DNA of 37,926 nucleotides from Levilactobacillus namurensis DSM 19117. Its GTDB lineage: Bacteria; Bacillota; Bacilli; Lactobacillales; Lactobacillaceae. The stretch is from NCBI RefSeq assembly GCF_001434785.1, contig NZ_AZDT01000044.1, positions 1 through 37,926 of the forward strand, written 5' to 3'. Numbering within the stretch: the first letter of the stretch is position 1; each line of letters starts with the position of its first letter. The position numbers were made by a program, and so were the translations under genes. Positions 26,036 through 33,887 of this stretch are shown piece by piece. A model generated the notes under the pieces. The model did no database searches. It had not been told where the DNA came from and saw nothing but the letters and a program-made list of their open reading frames with translations.

Positions 26036-26947
26036 GTGAAAAAATGGGTATGGGTCGTGGCAACCATCGTGGTGGCACTGTTGATTGGCGGCTACGCTTA
26101 TTCCAATCATCATGCGACAGCCAAGGAATATGATGCGGCCATGACTAACGGGCGAACAGCCTTACAAGCAAAAAATTACACGCAAGCGGAAACGTACTTC
26201 CAGAATGCGCTGAAACGAAAACTCAATGATCCTAAAGCCCAGACTTATCTGTTGCAGACGCAACGGTTCGTCGCGGGGGAAAACGCGTTAACGGCACGGA
26301 AGTTCGCGAACGCCCAAAACCGTTACCAGAAGGTCCAAGACACCAAGGACGGGTCGGGTGTGCTCCGGCAACGGGCGAAGAAGCGCTTGACGCAGGTCAA
26401 GGGCATCCGGGCCAACGTGGCGCAATTCAAGGCCATTTTGAAGCAGGCTCAGGCCCAAAATCAGGCGTTGGATTACGGCAAGTCGAATAGTACGCTGGAC
26501 CAGCTCTTCACCAATAAGCAGTTCCAAGAAAGCTACTACAAGAACCTGTACACGCAAGCTCTGGCATTACGGAAAGCCAACAACGCCAGTCAATCAGCGG
26601 CGTCCTCCAGTACGACCACGACCAGTGATTCGGCGGCAACCAGCAGTAGCCGGGACACCACGAGTGGTTCGCAACAGCAGAACAGTAGTAGTGCGGCTCT
26701 GACCTCGTCCGAATCTAAGGCGGCTAAGAACTACCAGGGATCCAACGAGTACACGGTCACTAAGAAGCAAAAGGAACTGAACGGCAAAGTCATTACGGCG
26801 GCGCAGATCAGTTCGGCCCGGCAGACCATTAACGCTGCTGGGGGGCAAGCGGATGCCATGAGTGACCAAGATGTCCGGGTTGCCATGCAACAAGCCCACA
26901 AGAAGGGTATCTCATTGACGAAGTACACCCAAACTTATTTGAAGTAA
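26036..26947 (+). CDS. Membrane-anchored extracytoplasmic TPR protein, function unknown
   Basis: 303 residues starting with GTG after GGAGG. One N-terminal helix (about 4-22) anchors the protein with the bulk outside. Residues about 30-120 form TPR-like helical pairs (NGRTALQAKNYTQAETYFQNAL, then ENALTARKFANAQNRYQKV). A Ser/Thr-rich linker (about 187-225) leads to a C-terminal domain of about 75 residues (YTVTKKQKELNGKVITAAQIS...LTKYTQTYLK), largely helical. Such proteins act as scaffolds at the membrane-wall interface; nothing in the sequence identifies the partner. It is transcribed divergently from cfa and has its own terminator. Confidence 0.75.
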   Translation: MKKWVWVVATIVVALLIGGYAYSNHHATAKEYDAAMTNGRTALQAKNYTQAETYFQNALKRKLNDPKAQTYLLQTQRFVAGENALTARKFANAQNRYQKVQDTKDGSGVLRQRAKKRLTQVKGIRANVAQFKAILKQAQAQNQALDYGKSNSTLDQLFTNKQFQESYYKNLYTQALALRKANNASQSAASSSTTTTSDSAATSSSRDTTSGSQQQNSSSAALTSSESKAAKNYQGSNEYTVTKKQKELNGKVITAAQISSARQTINAAGGQADAMSDQDVRVAMQQAHKKGISLTKYTQTYLK

Positions 26948-26952
26948 GCACG

Positions 26953-26987
26953 AAGCCATTGGTCCGTCACGGACTAGTGGCTTTTTT
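26953..26987 (+). terminator. Terminator after the TPR gene
   Basis: Stem AAGCCATTGGTCCG (26953-26966) / CGGACTAGTGGCTT with one mismatched step, then T run. Confidence 0.85.
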
Positions 26988-27037
26988 CTTGAGGTTCGTA
27001 AGGTTAACTGCCAAACGTATCGTGTCTTTTTTAACAA

Positions 27038-27069
27038 TTAGTTTTGTTGTTTTGCGAACAAAAAGTTAA
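27038..27069. promoter_or_regulatory. XylR-type operator candidate
   Basis: TTAGTTTTGTT (27038-27048) and AACAAAAAGTTAA (27057-27069) form an imperfect inverted repeat resembling ROK-family sugar-repressor operators (TTAGTTTGTTT-like arms). The regulator gene lies downstream; autoregulation is inferred. Confidence 0.4.
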
Positions 27070-27102
27070 TCGGAACATTGATTTGGCGGGCAATGCAGAC
27101 GC

Positions 27103-27118
27103 TTATTCACCTGAATAA
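27103..27118. promoter_or_regulatory. Perfect palindrome upstream of the ROK gene
   Basis: TTATTCACCTGAATAA: 7-base arms around CC. A third half-site TTATTCA lies at 27130-27136, 27 bases after the first. The spacing suggests a dimer site plus an extra half-site near the possible -10 at 27162. Confidence 0.45.
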
Positions 27119-27321
27119 CGGGCGAGTCATTATTCACCCTAGATTGGTAAGGGTGGTTTACTATAGTACTAGGTCCACAGAGCCAATTACACTTAAAGGG
27201 GGGTAAGGTGATGTGGCGCCGCTTAACCGGTTCGTGACGATCTTGGGGGATCAAGCGGACCCACTGAACCACTGTTGGTTGAGGGTCAGGTTAAGTTGGG
27301 TGTTTGACATCACCAGGTATT

Positions 27322-28506
27322 ATGATTATCAACAAGCACATTATGCGGACGACGAACGAGAAACAAGTCCTACAGCAGATTGTGAACGAAGGACCCATCT
27401 CGCGGAGTCAGATTTCACGGAACCTGAGTCTGAACAAGGTGACGGTCTCGGATATTTATAGTGAGCTCTTGCACGAAGGGTTGATTCGAGAAGTCGGTCA
27501 CGGGGTCAGCACGCGTAACGGTGGCCGGAAGCCCGTCATGGCGTTACTGAACGTGGATTACGGGTACGTCTTGAGTATCAATATCCTCCGGCAACGGTTT
27601 ACCATCTTGACTTGTCAGTTAGATGGCAAGTCCCACGATTACGCCAGTGTTTCCACGAAGAACGTGGATCTGACCACGGTGTTGGACATGATCGAAGACC
27701 GGATCAACCAAGTGATCGAACAGCACGAGAACAAGTTGCTGGGCTGGGCATTCGGGCTGGACGGCATGATCTACGATAATCAGATTCTGGATGCGGGCTT
27801 AAAGGGGTTGAAGAACTTCGACCTGGCCAAGTACTTTGGCGATAAGTTCAACATTCCGGTCGTATTGGAAAACATTGCGAACCAGTCGGCCATCTTCGAA
27901 CGGGACTTCTCCGGCGAAGGGGTCTACCGGGACCTGGTTGCCGTGACGATTCGGGACCAAGTCAGTGCCGGCATTATCACCAACGGGCACCTTTACCGGG
28001 GACACCGGGGTGAAGCGGGCGTGATTGGCAAGTGTCCGTTAGCCGACCGGTACCAAGAAGAAGCCAACGAGACCGTGAACCACTACGTCTCTGAAACGGC
28101 GGTTTTGAAGCAGATCATGGCTTGCCAGCAACTGAACCGGGTCGACGTGAACCGGATTCGGCGGGATTACCTGGGACACGACCAGAAGCTCTTACAGATT
28201 CTGGACGAATTCTCCTACTACCTGGCCAAGGTCTTGGGGAACATCTCCAGTAGCTTTGCGCCGGACGCGATTCTCCTGAACGCGCCGATCCTGGAACTCC
28301 TGCCAGAGTTGATGGATGACGTGCGGAGCTACGTTGATAAGTTGGCGATTCCGCGGAAGGCGCCGTTACTCCTGACCAAGAACGCGAAGGAAGCGTCCTT
28401 GATGGGTGGGGCTTCTGCCGTGATCCACAAGGTCTTAGGCCTAGACGACTTACAGTTGACCTTCAGTAATCAACGAGACGTGGTTTTGGAACAACTAGAA
28501 TCTTAA
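27322..28506 (+). CDS. ROK-family transcriptional regulator (XylR/NagC type)
   Basis: About 394 residues from ATG 27322. The N-terminal winged helix (about 10-65) has the ISRSQISRNLSLNKVTVSDIYSELLHEGLI helix-turn-helix, followed by the GGRKPVM segment common to ROK repressors. The sugar-binding/kinase-like part has LGWAFGLDG, VVLENIANQSAIFER and YRGHRGEAGVIG. The zinc-binding CxCGxxGCxE motif expected after GEAG is absent, as in some XylR-like regulators that lost kinase activity. No sugar gene is adjacent, so the inducer is unknown. The frame is open to a TTG at 27304; the ATG is preferred although its ribosome site is weak. Confidence 0.88.
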   Translation: MIINKHIMRTTNEKQVLQQIVNEGPISRSQISRNLSLNKVTVSDIYSELLHEGLIREVGHGVSTRNGGRKPVMALLNVDYGYVLSINILRQRFTILTCQLDGKSHDYASVSTKNVDLTTVLDMIEDRINQVIEQHENKLLGWAFGLDGMIYDNQILDAGLKGLKNFDLAKYFGDKFNIPVVLENIANQSAIFERDFSGEGVYRDLVAVTIRDQVSAGIITNGHLYRGHRGEAGVIGKCPLADRYQEEANETVNHYVSETAVLKQIMACQQLNRVDVNRIRRDYLGHDQKLLQILDEFSYYLAKVLGNISSSFAPDAILLNAPILELLPELMDDVRSYVDKLAIPRKAPLLLTKNAKEASLMGGASAVIHKVLGLDDLQLTFSNQRDVVLEQLES

Positions 28507-28521
28507 TGAAAACGATTAGGG

Positions 28522-28551
28522 AGGCAGTCACCGCGGGGCGGCTGCCTTTTT
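28522..28551 (+). terminator. Terminator after the ROK gene
   Basis: Stem AGGCAGTC (28522-28529) / GGCTGCCT (28540-28547), then TTTTT. Confidence 0.85.
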
Positions 28552-28627
28552 GCGTGGTAGCCAGAGTCTGGTCGGGTCAGTTTAGCGGTGGAATTGGTTG
28601 CGTAGACTGGTCGGGGGTGGGAAATTC

Positions 28628-28656
28628 TTAGGAAATTAAGGGGGATGCGGTATAAT
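28628..28656 (+). promoter_or_regulatory. Promoter of the AI-2E-family gene
   Basis: TTAGGA (28628-28633), 17-base spacer, perfect TATAAT (28651-28656). It overlaps the longest open frame, excluding the ATG at 28645 as the start. Confidence 0.6.
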
Positions 28657-28686
28657 AAACTTACTATCAACCGGGGAGGTTCTAAA

Positions 28687-29811
28687 GTGACTTTATGGCA
28701 ACGTTTCATCGATAACGTACGGTTGCGGCGCTTTGTGGTGCTGGCTTTGTTGATCTTCGTTCTGTGGCTGGTCCGCAGCGAGATGAACATGATCCTGCTG
28801 ACGTTTATTTTTACTTTTATGGTCTTGAAAATCGTTCACTTTGTGCGGCGGCACGTCAAGATTCCCGCACAACTGATCGTGATCCTGACCTACGTGCTGG
28901 TCTTAGGCGGCCTGTATTGGGCGGTCACCACCTATCTCCCGCAAATCGTGACGTCGTCGGTCCACGGCATCGAGAACCTGTACCGTTTCTACCAGAATCC
29001 CGACAACGACACCAGTCAGATTGCCCAGTGGATTACCAACTACATCAGTACGTCCGACCTGATTGGTCAGGTGCAGAATAGTGCTAAGGTGGTCTTGAAC
29101 TACCTGTCAACGATTGGGTCCTTTGGGGTCACGCTGTTCATGTCGATGATCCTGAGCTTCTTCTTCACCATTGAAGACAAGCAGATGGCGGCGTTCTCCA
29201 AGCGTTTCTTGACCAGTACCTACAGCTGGTTCTTCCAAGACATCAAATTCTTCGCGGACAAGTTCGTGAACACCTTTGGGGTGGTCCTGGAAGCCCAACT
29301 CTTCATCGCGCTTTGCAACACCGCGATTACTACCGTGGTCCTGGCCATCATGCAGATGCCACAGTTGCCGACGTTAGCTATCATGATCTTCGTCTTGAGC
29401 CTGGTTCCCGTGGCCGGAGTCATCGTGTCGATTATTCCACTGGCCATGCTGGGGTATTCGGTGGGCGGTTACCGCTACATCATCTATATTCTGGTTATGA
29501 TCGTGGTGGTCCACACTTTGGAAGCCTACGTATTGAACCCCAAGTTCATGGCGAGTCGGACGGAATTGCCGATCTTCTACACCTTCGTGGTCCTGCTGGC
29601 CGGAGAACAACTCTTCGGTGTCTGGGGCCTGATCGTGGGGGTCCCCATCTTCACGTTCTTCCTAGATATCTTGGGCGTCCGGCCGGTTCACGGCCTGCAC
29701 CCCGGGGTGGATGTTGATAAGTTGCGTCAATACGGACGGGAACACATTCCTCACCGGAACCCGGATGGTTCGGAGCCACATGGTCATTCGAAGGACCATT
29801 CTGAAAAATAA
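28687..29811 (+). CDS. AI-2E family transporter (YdbI/TqsA/PerM superfamily)
   Basis: About 374 residues with seven to eight membrane helices. The architecture is that of the AI-2 exporter superfamily: an N-terminal helix pair, a soluble loop (about 85-140), and a C-terminal helix bundle containing LSLVPVAGVIVSIIPLAML and HTLEAYVLNPKFMASRTELP followed by LLAGEQLFGVWGLIVGVPIF. The tail is hydrophilic and His-rich (HIPHRNPDGSEPHGHSKDH), possibly metal-binding. Members transport AI-2, ions or other solutes; the substrate here is unknown. Start GTG 28687 has a GGGGAGG ribosome site at 28673-28679. Confidence 0.88.
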   Translation: MTLWQRFIDNVRLRRFVVLALLIFVLWLVRSEMNMILLTFIFTFMVLKIVHFVRRHVKIPAQLIVILTYVLVLGGLYWAVTTYLPQIVTSSVHGIENLYRFYQNPDNDTSQIAQWITNYISTSDLIGQVQNSAKVVLNYLSTIGSFGVTLFMSMILSFFFTIEDKQMAAFSKRFLTSTYSWFFQDIKFFADKFVNTFGVVLEAQLFIALCNTAITTVVLAIMQMPQLPTLAIMIFVLSLVPVAGVIVSIIPLAMLGYSVGGYRYIIYILVMIVVVHTLEAYVLNPKFMASRTELPIFYTFVVLLAGEQLFGVWGLIVGVPIFTFFLDILGVRPVHGLHPGVDVDKLRQYGREHIPHRNPDGSEPHGHSKDHSEK

Positions 29812-29817
29812 TTAGGT

Positions 29818-29867
29818 AAAACGCTTGGACAGTGATGACCGCAAGGCTTAGCTGACCGGGCGTTTTT
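29818..29867 (+). terminator. Terminator after the AI-2E-family gene
   Basis: AAAACGCTTGG.CAG pairs with CTGACCGGGCGTTTT (wobbles and one mismatch), then T run. Confidence 0.8.
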
Positions 29868-29876
29868 GTTTGCCAG

Positions 29877-29905
29877 TTGACAGGGGATTCCAGACCCACT
29901 ATAGT
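29877..29905 (+). promoter_or_regulatory. Promoter of the uracil permease gene
   Basis: TTGACA (29877-29882), 17-base spacer, TATAGT (29900-29905). The predicted start near 29912 gives a leader that contains the complete attenuator. Confidence 0.8.
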
Positions 29906-29941
29906 GTTGATAACTCAATAAGCATTCCTTTAATTCTATCG

Positions 29942-30013
29942 TCCCGTGAGGCGAGTAAGGTATCGGCGCAAGCCCACTATTTTCGTCTATCACGGGAAGA
30001 GTGGGCATTTTTT
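29942..30013 (+). promoter_or_regulatory. PyrR-dependent attenuator
   Basis: The PyrR-binding loop TCCCGTGAGG (29942-29951) fits the core UCCNGNGAGG of the ARUCCNGNGAGGYU consensus, closed by TCG/CGA. A terminator follows: GCCCACT (29972-29978) / AGTGGGC (30000-30006) with a T run at 30008-30013. CCCGTGA (29943-29949) is complementary to TCACGGG (29990-29996), giving the competing antiterminator. PyrR with UMP would hold the first loop and allow termination. All three alternative structures are visible in the sequence; PyrR itself is not in the window. Confidence 0.85.
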
Positions 30014-30060
30014 GTCGGCAGAATTGAGGGGATGGGGTGAAGACAGAGGAGGAAATTGAC

Positions 30061-31359
30061 GTGGCAGAGAAACATGATTATCGGAATCCCGAGGCGGTCC
30101 TGGACGTGTACGAACGGCCAGCGATGCCGGGATGGATCTTTCTATCGTTACAGCACTTATTCTCAATGTTTGGGTCCACGGTGCTGGTCCCATTATTGGT
30201 GGGGTTGAACCCCAGCATCGCCCTGTTTAGTTCCGGGGTGGGGACCCTGTTACATATCCTGATTACTAAGGGGCGGATTCCGGCCTACATGAGTTCCAGT
30301 TTTTCGTTTATCGTCCCCAGCATTGCCTTGATGAAGGCGGCCGGGTACGCCGGGGTGGCTCAAGGGACCATTGCGGTCGGCCTAGTGTACCTGTTGGTGG
30401 CGACTTTGGTCGGGCTCTTCGGGTCTGACTGGATCGATAAGGCCTTACCGCCAATCGTGGTGGGGCCCGTGGTGGTGGTCATCGGGATGTCGGTGGCCGG
30501 CAGTGCGGCGACCAACGCGATGATGAACCACGGCCATTATGATTTGAAATACTTCGGGATTGCCATGTTTACGTTGTTCTTAACGGTGCTGTTCAACATG
30601 TACCTCAAGGGATTTTGGAGCAACATCGCCATCCTGCTGGGCATCGTGGCTGGGTACGTCTTGTCTATGGCACTGGGTATCGTGGATTTCTCGAAGGTCG
30701 CCAGTACGCCGTGGTTGGAACTGCCCGCATTTGAGTTTCCCTTCGTCAGCTACCAACCTAAACAGATCTACTGGGACGCCATCCTGAGTTTTGCGCCAAT
30801 CGCGTTCGTGACCATGGCGGAACACTTGGGACACATCATGGTACTGGATGAATTGACCCACCGCGACTTCTTCAAGAATCCAGGCCTGCACCGGACGTTA
30901 GCCGGTGATGGGACGGCGTCAATCTTCGCCGGCCTGGTCGGTGGGGTGCCGATTACCTCGTACGGGGAAAACATCGGGGTCATGGCCGTCAATAAGATTT
31001 TCAGTGTCTACGTGATTATCGGTGCGGCGGTCTTTGCGGCGCTGTTCGGCTTCGTCGGGAAGCTAAGTGCGTTGATTCAGACGGTGCCCGGGCCCGTGAT
31101 TGGGGGTATCAGCTTCGTGCTCTTCGGGGTCATCGCGGCTAGTGGGTTACGGATCTTAGTTGAGAACAAGGTGGACTTTAACCTGAAACGCAACCTGATG
31201 ATTGGGTCCGTAATCCTGGTCATCGGAATCGGGAACGCCTACCTGCAGATTGGCACGTTCCAGTTCACGGGAATCGGGGTCGCAACGGTGGTCGGTATCT
31301 TGTTGAACCTGATTCTGCCACAACAGGCCCGTTCGGAAGAAACGAAAAAGATTGCTTAA
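30061..31359 (+). CDS. pyrP: Uracil permease (NCS2/UraA family)
   Basis: About 432 residues and 12-14 helices, a proton-coupled nucleobase transporter of the NCS2 family. Family features: GWIFLSLQHLFSMFGSTVLVP near the start, YMSSSFSFIVPSIALMKAAGY, FAPIAFVTMAEHLGHIMVLDEL (with the conserved Glu of the substrate site) and the GGVPITSYGENIGVMA segment. Uracil rather than xanthine is preferred because transcription is controlled by a PyrR attenuator. The frame is open to a GTG at 30037, but GAGGAGGA at 30046-30053 is correctly spaced for GTG 30061. Confidence 0.92.
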   Translation: MAEKHDYRNPEAVLDVYERPAMPGWIFLSLQHLFSMFGSTVLVPLLVGLNPSIALFSSGVGTLLHILITKGRIPAYMSSSFSFIVPSIALMKAAGYAGVAQGTIAVGLVYLLVATLVGLFGSDWIDKALPPIVVGPVVVVIGMSVAGSAATNAMMNHGHYDLKYFGIAMFTLFLTVLFNMYLKGFWSNIAILLGIVAGYVLSMALGIVDFSKVASTPWLELPAFEFPFVSYQPKQIYWDAILSFAPIAFVTMAEHLGHIMVLDELTHRDFFKNPGLHRTLAGDGTASIFAGLVGGVPITSYGENIGVMAVNKIFSVYVIIGAAVFAALFGFVGKLSALIQTVPGPVIGGISFVLFGVIAASGLRILVENKVDFNLKRNLMIGSVILVIGIGNAYLQIGTFQFTGIGVATVVGILLNLILPQQARSEETKKIA

Positions 31360-31376
31360 TTGAATACGGGGAAAAT

Positions 31377-31409
31377 ACGTCTGGTCAAGTGATTTGGCCA
31401 GGCGTTTTT
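31377..31409 (+). terminator. Terminator after pyrP
   Basis: ACGTCTGGTCAA (31377-31388) pairs with TTGGCCAGGCGT, two G.T wobbles, then TTTTT. Confidence 0.8.
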
Positions 31410-31604
31410 GAGTTGTCTTGATGACCGAACCAAGCCACCAGTGGTTATGTGGCAACATTACCCTAACTTGTCGTTTGGACGTTAAAATTTAAGCCCACTT
31501 AGGCCGTCACCCATATAGTAGATATAGCGATTAAAGGGGAGGTGTGAACGCGATTCTAGCGATTGCTTAATTGAGAGACGAGCTATTGAGGGGGAGAATT
31601 TTTC

Positions 31605-33539
31605 ATGGAAAAGGCTTTAAGAAAGCGTCTGGCGGTGACGGCCACGACCGCTGCGGCCGTCTGTGTTTTAGGCTTACCCGTGGTGGGGCAAGCGGCAGCG
31701 GTCTCGGTCACCGGTCTGCAGGATAGTGATGCGACCGTTACGGATACGACGGGGAAGTCCGCATCTGGTGATTTTAGTGGCTGGGAGAACTACCAGGTCA
31801 ATTACCACTGGTCCCTCGCAACGGGGACACCGGTGGCCAACGGGGATACGGCCACGGTCACGTTGCCCAACGGCTTGACGGCGGATAGTACCCTGAATCT
31901 TCCATTGAAGGACCAGACGGGGCAAACGATTGGGACGTTTACCATTCAGGAAGGCGCCACGACGGGAACCATCACCTTTAACGGGCAATCAACCGCGGAT
32001 AGCACGCTAGCGGGGACGTTGGCCGTGTACAGCCGGGGTACCAGTAAGGTCATGGATACGCAGAATAATTGGACCATTAATAAGATTGGGTGGATTGCCA
32101 ATTCTGCAGCGGACGGGCAGCCAACGTTGCTGACCTGGAACGTGGCCTTTAACGCCGCCAGCAAGCCGTTAGGGGACGTTACGATTACCGATGACTTGGG
32201 ATCGAACCAAGCGTACGTCCCTGGTAGCGTGATTGCCACGGAAGGGGCCTACGACAGTACCGGGGCCTTTGTGGGCAACGGGCAACAGATTACACCCGTG
32301 GTGACTAGCAACGGGAACCAGTTGACGTTCCTCTTTCAAAATGTCGATACGGCGGTCAATATGACCTATAACGCAACGCCAACCGTGACGGGTACCGGTC
32401 AGGTCTGGGCAAACACCTCGGCCATTTCCGGTGGCGCTACAGGGAACGTCTCGGCGCAGGTCGCCTGGGGCGGAACGGGGTCTGCGAATGAAACCGCAGC
32501 CGCGTCTAGCAGCACCAGTGACCCGCAACCAACGGATCCGGTGACCAGTTCCAGCTCCAGTACCAAGGACCCGGCGACGGATCCAACTAGCAGTTCGAGT
32601 ACCACGACCAAGCCAGCTGATCCGGCGACGTCATCGAGTACCGCAACCAGCTCTTCAAGTAGTGCGACGACGGATCCGGTGACTAAGCCGACAACGGGAA
32701 CCAGTAGTGCGGATAGTACCACGACCAAGCCAACCACGGACCCGAGTACCACGACCACGAAGCCGACCGACCCGACTAGCAGTTCCTCGAGTAGTGCGGC
32801 GTCTAGCCAGTCAACGGACCCGGCAACCAGTCCGTCCAGCAGTTCTACGACTAGTCACTCTGCTGATCCTGTGACTAGCGCCTCGAGTAGTTCTGCGACG
32901 GCCCAGCCTGCGGACCCAGCAACCAGTTCGTCGAGCAGCGCAACTAGTTCTAAGGACCCCGCAGCTAGTTCTTCAAGCACTAGCCAGGCCACGGACCCCA
33001 CAACTGATCCGACGACATCCGCAACCAACTCGTCGAGTAGTGCGGTGACCGCCCCAGCTACGGCCCCCGCAAGTGACCCCACGGACCCTGCTGATCCGGT
33101 AGAAACGCCAGTGACCGGGCAAACAACGACTGACCCGACCGACCCGGCGACGGATCCCGTGATTAAGCCTAAGGCCAACGCGCACACCAGTGGGATGCCC
33201 GTGACCATCACGCCGGAACCCCGGCTGGTGACGTCCGGTTCGGTAACCCAGCGTCCTACGGTGTCCGGCACGCCAATCCTAGCGCACCGGGCAGGTACAC
33301 CAACGGCTGCGACCAAGTCCACTAATGCCGTAGATTCGCGGCCAAACGCGGCGGTTACCACGGTTACGCCGGCGGCCCAACGGCGTAGTGTCCCGGCTAA
33401 GCAAGCCGCGACCGTTACGCCGCAACCAACCAGTGACCGGTTACCCCAGACGAATGAACACCAGTCAAGTCTGGGAACCTTGGTTGGCCTAGCCTTTATG
33501 GCGGGGCTGGGCTTCTGGATCTGGAAGCGTCGGTTCTAA
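31605..33539 (+). CDS. Sortase-anchored surface adhesin with Ser/Thr/Asp/Pro stalk
   Basis: 644 residues. Signal peptide about 1-31 (KKR-like basic start, VGQAAA end). Residues about 32-295 are an Ig-like adhesin domain related to Cna-type collagen-binding regions (WTINKIGWI, LTWNVAFN, TITDDLGSNQAYVPGSV). About 300-500 is a low-complexity stalk of TDP, ATSSSS and TTKPTDP units, probably glycosylated. The C-terminus has LPQTNE at 613-618, a hydrophobic segment and KRRF, a sorting signal of the LPQTxE type used by Lactiplantibacillus-like sortase A. GAGGGGGAG precedes the ATG. The paralogue at 33888 shares the N-terminal domain. No sortase gene is in the window, which is normal because sortase A is encoded elsewhere. 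Confidence 0.88.
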   Translation: MEKALRKRLAVTATTAAAVCVLGLPVVGQAAAVSVTGLQDSDATVTDTTGKSASGDFSGWENYQVNYHWSLATGTPVANGDTATVTLPNGLTADSTLNLPLKDQTGQTIGTFTIQEGATTGTITFNGQSTADSTLAGTLAVYSRGTSKVMDTQNNWTINKIGWIANSAADGQPTLLTWNVAFNAASKPLGDVTITDDLGSNQAYVPGSVIATEGAYDSTGAFVGNGQQITPVVTSNGNQLTFLFQNVDTAVNMTYNATPTVTGTGQVWANTSAISGGATGNVSAQVAWGGTGSANETAAASSSTSDPQPTDPVTSSSSSTKDPATDPTSSSSTTTKPADPATSSSTATSSSSSATTDPVTKPTTGTSSADSTTTKPTTDPSTTTTKPTDPTSSSSSSAASSQSTDPATSPSSSSTTSHSADPVTSASSSSATAQPADPATSSSSSATSSKDPAASSSSTSQATDPTTDPTTSATNSSSSAVTAPATAPASDPTDPADPVETPVTGQTTTDPTDPATDPVIKPKANAHTSGMPVTITPEPRLVTSGSVTQRPTVSGTPILAHRAGTPTAATKSTNAVDSRPNAAVTTVTPAAQRRSVPAKQAATVTPQPTSDRLPQTNEHQSSLGTLVGLAFMAGLGFWIWKRRF

Positions 33540-33602
33540 GTTGTGATTTATGAAATGACCCCTGGTTCAGCATGACCTGACGGTGAGTTGACGTATATGG
33601 AC

Positions 33603-33632
33603 AGGCCCCGGTCCCCCAACCGGGGCCTTTTG
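33603..33632 (+). terminator. Terminator after the first surface protein
   Basis: AGGCCCCGGT-CCCCCA-ACCGGGGCCT, then TTTT. Confidence 0.9.
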
Positions 33633-33887
33633 GCTGTGGTGAAAAAATTCCGGCGTTTGCAACCCTTTAGAGACTAATCTAATTAGTTGCGGGGCACGAC
33701 TGGCACTACCAGGGGGTGATGGAATGGCAAATTCGCCATTCCACCGTTTCCCGGCCTATCATGAACGTGAAATCAGGAGGACAAGCGTTAGAATCCTTGC
33801 TTTCAGACATTGTGACACGAGGCATTTATTTGGAAGGTGATTGATGGACGGGACACAACGAATTTAATATGAGTCAAAGGAGGAGTA
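33633..33887. other. Leader region of the second surface protein
   Basis: No gene. TTGCAA at 33657-33662 and AT-rich TAATCTAATTA at 33675-33685 hint at a promoter with non-standard spacing. A perfect hairpin lies at 33721-33742. An AAGGAGGAG ribosome site ends at 33885. Confidence 0.35.
33721..33742. other. Perfect 8-bp hairpin in the leader of the second surface protein
   Basis: GGAATGGC-AAATTC-GCCATTCC. There is no T run after it, so it is not a terminator; it could be an operator or an mRNA-stabilising leader hairpin. Confidence 0.5.

Larger units (their letters stand above)
26988..27321. other. Regulatory region upstream of the ROK gene
   Basis: No gene supported. It holds the two palindromes listed separately. 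TATAGT at 27162-27167 is a possible -10 without a good -35, and a TTGGTA lies at 27144-27149. About 150 bases then separate it from the chosen start, with no recognised leader structure. Confidence 0.4.

Noticed and set aside
27213-27461. Plus-strand open frame overlapping the start of the ROK gene
   Set aside because: Overlaps the helix-turn-helix coding part in another frame and has no family resemblance.
32399-33361. Long minus-strand frames across the Ser/Thr/Pro stalk of the first surface protein
   Set aside because: Antisense shadow of a low-complexity repeat; translations are simple Val/Leu/Gly runs.
33841-33870. TTGATG-N18-TAATAT as promoter of the second surface protein
   Set aside because: Transcription would start at about 33877, within the ribosome binding site, leaving no usable leader.
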